From the NCBI RefSeq assembly GCF_011492945.1, contig NZ_CP045119.1:4216001-4280000 (forward strand): a stretch of DNA of 64,000 bases, read 5' to 3'. Origin of the DNA: Rubrobacter tropicus (GTDB lineage Bacteria > Actinomycetota > Rubrobacteria > Rubrobacterales > Rubrobacteraceae). Of the stretch, positions 58,656 through 64,000 are shown in pieces. The translations under genes were made by a program, and so were the position numbers. Each line of letters opens with the position of its first letter. Positions within the stretch are counted from its first letter, which is position 1. The notes beneath the pieces were generated by a model. That model worked only from the letters and a program-made list of their open reading frames with translations, did not search any database and was not told where the DNA came from.

Positions 58656-59552
58656 ATGGCCGACCAGCGCGGACAGCAAGACCCGACTACCAAGTACCCG
58701 CAGCCCCAGTACCCCGAGCAGACCCAGATGGACCAGCATCCGGGCCTCGACTCTGAGATGCAGCCCAAACCCGACTACGGCTACGAGACCTACAAGGGCT
58801 CCGGCAGGCTTGAGGGCAAGAGGGCCGTCATCACGGGGGGCGACTCCGGCATCGGGCGGGCCGTGGCGCTCGCCTTCGCCCGCGAAGGGGCCGACGTCCT
58901 GATCTCCTACCTCGAAAACGAGGAGTCGGACGCGACCGAGACCGCCAGCGTGGTCGAGGAGTCGGGCAAGCGGTGCGTGAAGGCGCCGGGCGACATAAGC
59001 GAAGAGGCGACCTGCCAGGCCGTCATACAGAAGGCCGTCGACGAGTTCGGCGGCATAGACATCCTGGTGAACAACGCGGCCCACCAGAGGACCGTTAGCG
59101 GTGTGATGGACGTATCGAGCGAGCTGCTCGACCGGACTTTCAAGACCAACATCTACGCGATGTTCTGGCTCGTGAAGGCGGCGATCCCGCACATGCCAGC
59201 GGGCGGCTCCATCATCAACGTGGGCTCGGCCCAGGCGTACAAGCCCTCGCCCACCCTCCTCCCCTACTCGGCCACCAAGGGCGCCATCGTCACCTTCACC
59301 GAAGGTCTGGCCCAGGACGTGATCCAGTACGGCCTCCGCGCGAACGTCGTGGCACCGGGCCCCGTCTGGACCCCGATAATCCCGGCCTCCATGGAACCCG
59401 AAACGGTCTCCCAGTTCGGCGGCCAGTCCCCAACCGGACGCCCCGGCCAGCCCGTCGAGCTGGCCCCCGCCTTCGTCTTCCTCGCCTCCGACGAAGCGAG
59501 CTACGTAAACGGCTCGTCTATAGACATAACGGGCGGACAGCCGGTAGGTTAG
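58656..59552 (+). CDS. SDR oxidoreductase (YghA/glucose-1-dehydrogenase-like)
   Basis: 298 residues. A Pro/Gln-rich N-terminal extension (about 1-45, KYPQPQYPEQTQMDQ) precedes the Rossmann core with TGGDSGIGRA, NNAAH, the GSIINVGSA strand and catalytic YSATK, then PGPVWTPI. Extended SDRs of this type are stress-related aldehyde or sugar reductases. A 16-bp hairpin follows downstream. ATG start. Confidence 0.92.
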   Translation: MADQRGQQDPTTKYPQPQYPEQTQMDQHPGLDSEMQPKPDYGYETYKGSGRLEGKRAVITGGDSGIGRAVALAFAREGADVLISYLENEESDATETASVVEESGKRCVKAPGDISEEATCQAVIQKAVDEFGGIDILVNNAAHQRTVSGVMDVSSELLDRTFKTNIYAMFWLVKAAIPHMPAGGSIINVGSAQAYKPSPTLLPYSATKGAIVTFTEGLAQDVIQYGLRANVVAPGPVWTPIIPASMEPETVSQFGGQSPTGRPGQPVELAPAFVFLASDEASYVNGSSIDITGGQPVG

Positions 59553-59573
59553 GCTCCTCCCGTCCTAGCACGC

Positions 59574-59632
59574 CCGCTTCGCGGGCTTTCGGCACGCAGC
59601 CTTCGGCTGCTTTCAGTTTGTCAGCCGAGTAG
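59574..59632. repeat. TCAGC-type repeat with GGCTTCGGC-type hairpins
   Basis: CCCGCTTCGCGGG and GCAGCCTTCGGCTGC mini-hairpins are embedded before TTTCAGTTTGTCAGCC. Confidence 0.6.
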
Positions 59633-59646
59633 GGCTGTTGTCGTGG

Positions 59647-59683
59647 GAACGGCGCGGCGTCTTTAGTAGACGCCGCGCCGTTC
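59647..59683 (+). terminator. Perfect 16-bp hairpin after the SDR gene
   Basis: Arms at 59647-59662 and 59668-59683 are exact complements with a TTAGT loop. No long T tract follows. Confidence 0.8.
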
Positions 59684-59749
59684 GACTCTGTCAAGATCCT
59701 CGACTTCCCCCGCTGCCATGACACGAGGACCGGCGTGGTCTTGACTAAT

Positions 59750-59784
59750 GGAACATTTATGTTTCAATTTGAACTTATAAGTTC
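59750..59784. promoter_or_regulatory. Two AT-rich palindromes upstream of tetR
   Basis: GAACTTATAAGTTC (59771-59784) is a perfect 14-bp palindrome; GGAACATTTATGTTTC (59750-59765) is a close second. Centres are about 20 bp apart, two helical turns, as in many TetR operators. The site is 22 bases before the tetR start. Confidence 0.65.
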
Positions 59785-59805
59785 CGGTATAGAGATGGGG
59801 CGGTT

Positions 59806-60369
59806 TTGGGGCGCGGGGATGCGGAGCGGGGGATATTGGAGTCGGCGGCGCGGTTGCTGGTTGTGGACCGGGGGGCTTCGATGGAGAGGATCGCCGGTGC
59901 GGCTGGGGTTGGCAGGACCACGCTGCACAGGCACTTTCGGAACAGGGAGGCCTTGATCCGGGCGATAGCGCTGGATGCCATCGAGGAGTGCGAGGCTGCC
60001 ATAGAGAAGGCCGGCCTGGAAGAAGGATCTGTTCGGGAGGCGACGGGGCGGTTGTTCGAGGCCCTGATACCGGTCGGGGAGCGCTACCACTTCCTTCTCG
60101 CGGAGGCGCAGTTGGAGAAAGATCCCGAGATCGTGGCCGCGGAGGGGCGAATCGACGCGCCCATGCGCGGGCTCATCGAGCGCGGCAAAGCCGACGGGAC
60201 CTTCGCGGCCGGTGTGCCGGATGCCTGGGTCCTGAGCGCGATGGAGGCCCTGACGTTCGCGGCCTGGGAGGGCGTGAGGGACGGGTACCTCGCGCCGCGC
60301 GACACGCCCGGGCTGGTTACGGAGACTTTGCTCTGCGGGCTCGGGGGGCGGAAGGGTGGGCCGGGATGA
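59806..60369 (+). CDS. TetR-family transcriptional regulator
   Basis: 187 residues. The HTH is clear (ILESAARLLVVDRGASMERIAGAAGVGRTTLHRHFRNREAL in separate helices); the ligand-binding domain is helical (LIPVGERYHFLLAEAQLEKD). TTG start gives the usual N-terminal length. It overlaps the next gene by 4 bases (ATGA) and probably represses the pair through the palindromes upstream. Confidence 0.88.
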   Translation: MGRGDAERGILESAARLLVVDRGASMERIAGAAGVGRTTLHRHFRNREALIRAIALDAIEECEAAIEKAGLEEGSVREATGRLFEALIPVGERYHFLLAEAQLEKDPEIVAAEGRIDAPMRGLIERGKADGTFAAGVPDAWVLSAMEALTFAAWEGVRDGYLAPRDTPGLVTETLLCGLGGRKGGPG

Positions 60370-61043
60370 CGGCGGGGTTGCTCCTGTCGCTGCTCGCGCT
60401 GGCCCTGCTCGACAGCCTGAACCCCGTCACCATAGCCGGGGCCGTCGTCCTGCTGTTGACGCCACGGCCCGTCCCCCGGACCCTCTCCTTCGTGACGGGC
60501 GCGTGCCTGGCTTATTTCGCCGGGGGCGTGCTGCTGTACCTGGGCCTCGGGGCCGCGTTCGGGCGGGTTCTGGATTACCTGGGCGGCCCCTGGGTGCACG
60601 CGCTCCTCGTCGTCCTCGGGGCCGTCATGGTCGCCGCCGGGGTGTGGATAGAGCGGTCGCCGCCGCGGAAGGGCGTCAGGCGCAGCTTCAAGAACTTACA
60701 TCCCGCCGTGACCTTCGTGATCGGGGCAAACGTCACGGCCTCGGACCTGCCGACGGCCTTTCCCCTCATCGTCGCCGCCGAGCGCGTGGCGCAGGCCGGG
60801 CTCGGCTGGCCGGGCGCGTTGGCGTCGCTCGCGCTCTACGTGGCGGTCTACGCCCTGCCGTTGCTCCTGTTGCTCGGGGGTTACCTCCTGCTGCGCGGCG
60901 GGGCCGCCGGGTTCCTGCGGGACGCCGAGCGGCTCATCGACCGCTGGAGCCGTCCCGTCACCATCTGGTCGCTGTACGTGATCGGCGCGCTGCTCCTGCT
61001 CAACGGCGGATGGTCCCTCGTCCAGGGGTGGCCGCCGCTCTAG
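60366..61043 (+). CDS. GAP-like (Sap/LysE-type) small membrane transporter
   Basis: 225 residues, six TM helices. LALLDSLNPVTIAGAVVLLL at the N-terminus and HPAVTFVIGANVTASDLPTAFP are characteristic of the GAP/Sap family, linked in mycobacteria to surface lipid export. Co-translated with the TetR regulator, so likely an inducible exporter. Confidence 0.85.
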   Translation: MTAGLLLSLLALALLDSLNPVTIAGAVVLLLTPRPVPRTLSFVTGACLAYFAGGVLLYLGLGAAFGRVLDYLGGPWVHALLVVLGAVMVAAGVWIERSPPRKGVRRSFKNLHPAVTFVIGANVTASDLPTAFPLIVAAERVAQAGLGWPGALASLALYVAVYALPLLLLLGGYLLLRGGAAGFLRDAERLIDRWSRPVTIWSLYVIGALLLLNGGWSLVQGWPPL

Positions 61044-61133
61044 TCCGGGAACGGGCCGCCTCCGGATGGATAGAAGCCTTTCGATACGCTAGGCTAGGGA
61101 ACGAATTCGGGCGCAACTCGAGGAGGCGATCCT

Positions 61134-62363
61134 CTGGGCATCGTGGTCCAGAAATACGGCGGTAGTTCGGTGGCGACGTCGGAGCACATCAGGGCCGTCG
61201 CAGAGAAAATCGCCCGCGCCCGCGAGTCCGGCCTCGACCTCGTCGTCGCCGTCTCCGCCATGGGCAAGACCACCGACCGGCTCCTCAGGCTCGCCGGCGA
61301 GGTAAGCCGGGATCCCTCGCCGCGCGAGATCGACCAGCTACTCGCCACGGGCGAGGAGCAGTCCGTCGCCCTGCTCGCCATGGCGCTGCACGACCGCGGC
61401 ATACCGGCGGAGTCGCTGACGGGCCCTCAGGCGGGGATGACCGTCACGGGCAGGTACGGGTCCGGCGTGATCTCGGAGATAAGGCCCAAGAGGATCCACA
61501 CCCTGCTCGAACAGGGGCGGGTCGTCATCGTCGCCGGTTTCCAGGGGATGAACGCTCTGGGCGACGTCATGACCCTCGGGCGCGGGGGCTCGGACACCAC
61601 AGCCGTGGCGCTCGCCGCGGCGCTGGAGGCGGACCGGTGCGAGATCTTCACGGACGTCAGCGGCGTCTTTACGGCCGACCCCCGCATCGTCCCAGAGGCC
61701 AGGCGCGTACCCGTGATCTCCTTCGAAGAGATGGCCGAGATGGCCTGGCGCGGCGCGAAGGTCATGCACCCGCGGGCCGTAGAGCTCGGGGCCCTGTACG
61801 GGGTGGAGGTACACGTCAGGTCCTCCTTCGAAGAGGGACCGGGTACGATCATCACGGGAGGAGAAAAGTTGGAACGCCTCGAAACGCGCGAGACCCTGGC
61901 CGGCATCGTCCACGACCTCGACGTCTCGCGGGTGACCCTGAACGGCATCCGCACCGGCCCTGGCACCATGAGCCGGGTCTTCGCCCCGCTGGCCGAACGC
62001 GGCATCTCCGTGGACGTCATAGTAGAGAGCGGCGTCAAGGACGGGGCCGCCGACGTGGCCTTCACCGTCACCCGCGGCAACTTCGAGGAGGCCCGAAAAC
62101 TCGCTGCCGGGGTCGCCGACGCTTTGGGCGGCGCGGTCGAGGGGGAGCGGGACCTCGGCAAGGTCTCCGTCGTCGGCACGGGGATGCTGAACCGCCCGGG
62201 CTACGCCGCGCGCATGTTCGCCTCGCTCGGCGAGGCGGGCATTCCGATCAGGATGGTCTCGACCTCGGAGATACAGGTGACGTGCGTGTTGCCCGCAGAT
62301 CGGGTAGAAGAGGCCGTAAGGGTCTTGCACAGGGATTTCGAGCTGGAGGAGAGAGATGTTTAG
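61134..62363 (+). CDS. lysC: Aspartate kinase, probable CTG start
   Basis: About 409 residues. N-terminal kinase domain (about 1-245): VQKYGGSSVA, GRGGSDTTAVALA, FTDVSGVFTADPR, two C-terminal ACT domains (VTLNGIRTGPG, VSVVGTGMLNRPG). It catalyses the first step of lysine, methionine and threonine synthesis; the ACT pair gives lysine/threonine feedback. CTG 61134 yields MGIVVQKYGG, the usual family beginning, with AGGAGG seven bases upstream. GTG 61143 would be 16 bases from that site. Confidence 0.92.
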   Translation: MGIVVQKYGGSSVATSEHIRAVAEKIARARESGLDLVVAVSAMGKTTDRLLRLAGEVSRDPSPREIDQLLATGEEQSVALLAMALHDRGIPAESLTGPQAGMTVTGRYGSGVISEIRPKRIHTLLEQGRVVIVAGFQGMNALGDVMTLGRGGSDTTAVALAAALEADRCEIFTDVSGVFTADPRIVPEARRVPVISFEEMAEMAWRGAKVMHPRAVELGALYGVEVHVRSSFEEGPGTIITGGEKLERLETRETLAGIVHDLDVSRVTLNGIRTGPGTMSRVFAPLAERGISVDVIVESGVKDGAADVAFTVTRGNFEEARKLAAGVADALGGAVEGERDLGKVSVVGTGMLNRPGYAARMFASLGEAGIPIRMVSTSEIQVTCVLPADRVEEAVRVLHRDFELEERDV

Positions 62364-63249
62364 CGGAGCGTTCACGGTGCCCGTCACCCCGTTCAGGAAC
62401 GGCGGGGTCGATGTCGAGGCCATCGAGGGCATGGTCGAGTTTCAGTTGCAGAACGGTATCCACGGGCTCGTTCCTTGCGGGACCACCGGTGAGACGCCCG
62501 CCCTCAGCGAGAGTGAAGACCGGCTCGTCATAGAGACTGTGGTGAGGATGGCGGATGGGCGGGTGCCTGTTATAGCCGGGTCCGGCTCCAACAGCACGGA
62601 CATGGCGATCAAGTATACGAAGATGGCGGAAGAAGCCGGCGCTGACGGTTCCCTGCAGGTCGCCCCCTACTACAACAAGCCGACCCAGGAGGGCCTGTAC
62701 CGACACTTCGCGGCCATAGCGGAGAATACGGACCTACCCCTGATCCTCTACAACATCCCCGGAAGGACGGCGGTCACCATCTCCGCCGAGACCATTGCCC
62801 GCCTCGCCGAGATACCCAACATCGTCGGCGTCAAAGAATCCACCCTGTCGATGAACATGGTGAGCGACATCAAGAGGCTCTGCGGCGAGGAGTTCGCCAT
62901 CCTCTCTGGCGACGATCCAATGACACTTCCCCTGATCGCCCTCGGCGGCCACGGCGTACTCTCCGTCGCCTCCAACGTGGCCCCGGCGGCCGTCTCCGAC
63001 ATGGTCAACGCCCTGCTAGCCGGGGACTTCGAGCGGGGCCGCGAGCTCCACTACGAGCTCCTGCCGCTCTTCCGGGTCCTGTTTATCGAGACGAACCCGA
63101 TCCCGGTAAAGTCCGCGGCCTCCATCTTGGGTCTCTGCTCGGATGAGATGCGACTGCCCATGATCCCACTGGGCGGAGAGAACCTCGACCACCTGCGCCG
63201 CGTCATGGAGGAGACGAACCACCTCCTCCCCACCCCGGAAGAAGTTTGA
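62356..63249 (+). CDS. dapA: 4-hydroxy-tetrahydrodipicolinate synthase
   Basis: 297 residues, TIM barrel of the class I aldolase family. GTTGETPAL, YYNKPTQEGLYRHF, ILYNIPGRT (catalytic Tyr) and IVGVKEST (Schiff-base Lys) are all present. It condenses pyruvate with aspartate semialdehyde. The ATG overlaps lysC by 8 bases, and the stop overlaps dapB by 4, so the three genes form one translational unit. Confidence 0.95.
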   Translation: MFSGAFTVPVTPFRNGGVDVEAIEGMVEFQLQNGIHGLVPCGTTGETPALSESEDRLVIETVVRMADGRVPVIAGSGSNSTDMAIKYTKMAEEAGADGSLQVAPYYNKPTQEGLYRHFAAIAENTDLPLILYNIPGRTAVTISAETIARLAEIPNIVGVKESTLSMNMVSDIKRLCGEEFAILSGDDPMTLPLIALGGHGVLSVASNVAPAAVSDMVNALLAGDFERGRELHYELLPLFRVLFIETNPIPVKSAASILGLCSDEMRLPMIPLGGENLDHLRRVMEETNHLLPTPEEV

Positions 63250-64000
63250 ACGACCGGGATACCGTCCGCGTCACGATAGTCGGCGCCGCGGGCCGCATGG
63301 GCCGCGAGCTCTGCCGCGCCGCCCTAAAGACGGAGGGGATAACGCTCGCCGGCGGCACCGTCGAGCCCGGCTCTCCCGAGGTCGGCACCGACCTCGGCGA
63401 GCTCTGCGGCGCGGGCAAAGCCGACGTGGTCGCCACGGAGGAACCGACAGACGACGCCGGCGTCCTCATCGAGTTCACGACACCCGAGGCCACCGTCGGG
63501 CATCTTGCCCACGGCCTGCCGCACGTCGTAGGCACCACGGGCCTATCGGAAGAACAACTCGCGAACGTCGAGCAAGCAGCCGAAAGCGTTCCGATAGTGC
63601 TCGCCCCGAACATGAGCGTCGGGGTAAACCTGTTGCGCGAGGTAGTCCGGGACCTCTCCGCGAAGCTGGAGGGCTACGACATCGAGGTCGTCGAAACCCA
63701 CCACCGGAACAAGAAGGATGCCCCTTCCGGGACGGCGCTTTTCCTCGCGCGGGCCGCCGCGGAAGGCCGCGGCGAGAGACTGGAAGACGTGGCCGTCTAC
63801 GGCAGAGAAGGCCTGTCGCCGCGCGAGCCCGGTGAAATCGGCATCCACGCCCTGCGCGGCGGCGCCGTCGTCGGCGAGCACCGCCTCGTCTTCTACTCCG
63901 AGGGCGAAGAGGTCGAGGTCGTCCACCGCGCCCTCTCCCGCCGCACCTTCGCCGACGGAGCTTTGCGGGCCGCGAAGTTCGCCGCTAAAGCGAAGCCGGG
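63246..64000 (+). CDS. dapB: 4-hydroxy-tetrahydrodipicolinate reductase, 3' end beyond window
   Basis: 251 codons are visible. TTG 63246 overlaps the dapA stop as TTGA. VTIVGAAGRMGRELCRA is the NAD(P) loop; ETHHRNKKDAPSGTA is the catalytic segment with the HHxxxKxDxPSGT pattern. GEHRLVFYSEGEEVEVVH and SRRTFADGALRAAKF lie close to the normal C-terminus, so only a few residues are missing. Confidence 0.95.
   Translation, partial: MNDRDTVRVTIVGAAGRMGRELCRAALKTEGITLAGGTVEPGSPEVGTDLGELCGAGKADVVATEEPTDDAGVLIEFTTPEATVGHLAHGLPHVVGTTGLSEEQLANVEQAAESVPIVLAPNMSVGVNLLREVVRDLSAKLEGYDIEVVETHHRNKKDAPSGTALFLARAAAEGRGERLEDVAVYGREGLSPREPGEIGIHALRGGAVVGEHRLVFYSEGEEVEVVHRALSRRTFADGALRAAKFAAKAKP

Noticed and set aside
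57882-59192. 436-codon minus-strand frame over the SDR gene
   Set aside because: Only its last 167 codons (DUF1360, ATG 58385 with a ribosome site) resemble a protein; the rest is antisense to the SDR.
1425-59632. CRISPR arrays among the repeat-rich gaps
   Set aside because: Units are 5-14 bases, interleaved and inverted, with no regular 25-40 base repeat/spacer pattern and no cas genes.
61044-61133. Lysine riboswitch before lysC
   Set aside because: Only 90 bases separate lysC from the transporter gene, too short for the large lysine aptamer, and no terminator-antiterminator pair is visible.
1-64000. Transfer or ribosomal RNA genes, prophage or integrative element
   Set aside because: I saw no cloverleaf with a TTCGAA-type T arm, no rRNA-like stretch, and no integrase, transposase or phage structural gene. 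A tRNA covariance-model scan would be decisive for small RNA genes.

Overview
The window is about 64 kb of high-GC bacterial chromosome. Genes are densely packed, GTG and TTG starts are common, and many genes overlap by 4 bp (ATGA, GTGA or TTGA). An NDMA-dependent methanol dehydrogenase homologue, a form II CoxL-type molybdenum hydroxylase, Ser/Thr kinases and many DUF families point to an actinobacterium, most likely a Rubrobacter relative. That assignment is inference from gene content and style; no rRNA is present to confirm it. I recognised no tRNA, rRNA, CRISPR array, intact insertion sequence or prophage.

Layout. 0-2.3 kb: end of an alpha/beta hydrolase, a metallophosphoesterase, a small unknown protein and an LLM-class flavin/F420 oxidoreductase. 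2.4-6.7 kb: a probable copper island (membrane protein, DUF305 lipoprotein, P1B ATPase, DUF4396 protein) with two CsoR-like promoter sites. 6.9-15.7 kb, minus strand: a molybdenum hydroxylase operon, coxS-L-M-D-E, split xdhC, mocA-like and coxG. 16.1-18.4 kb: a stand-alone PucR-type HTH protein, a molbindin and modB-modA, which fit molybdenum supply to the cox enzyme. 18.7-26.2 kb: a GAF protein, a GntR regulator, a methanol dehydrogenase homologue, then a second MoxR/VWA pair (paralogues of CoxD/CoxE), a Nudix hydrolase, a NiCoT-type transporter and a DUF4242 protein. 26.3-32.1 kb: a histidine-kinase-like protein without a visible H-box, an SLC13 transporter, a glycerate kinase and a phosphotransferase.

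32.2-38.7 kb, minus strand: the locus I find most interesting. It encodes an ECF-type sigma factor, an anti-sigma-like protein with a carboxypeptidase-regulatory-like C-terminus, a TPR-CHAT (caspase-like) protease, a secreted subtilase and a secreted beta-repeat protein, with recurring short upstream motifs. 38.9-44.8 kb: a divergent OmpR/histidine kinase pair, a 40-residue protein ending in 14 arginines just before a strong terminator, and an ABC exporter overlapping a protein kinase. 45-52.9 kb: surface and stress proteins (Asp-rich lipoprotein, phosphoesterase, NAD(P)-binding protein, CsbD, DUF2795), a D,D-carboxypeptidase and a 5'-truncated type IIG restriction-modification remnant in an AT-richer patch. 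52.9-61 kb: a transmembrane Ser/Thr kinase, a peroxiredoxin/DUF4174 pair, a CPBP protease, an MFS transporter, DUF1360, an SDR, and a TetR/GAP-transporter pair. 61.1-64 kb: lysC-dapA-dapB, the start of the lysine/diaminopimelate pathway, with lysC apparently starting at CTG.

Many intergenic gaps carry two families of dispersed repeats, built from TCAGC-type units and TTCAGGC-type units, usually as inverted pairs flanking or containing perfect hairpins.
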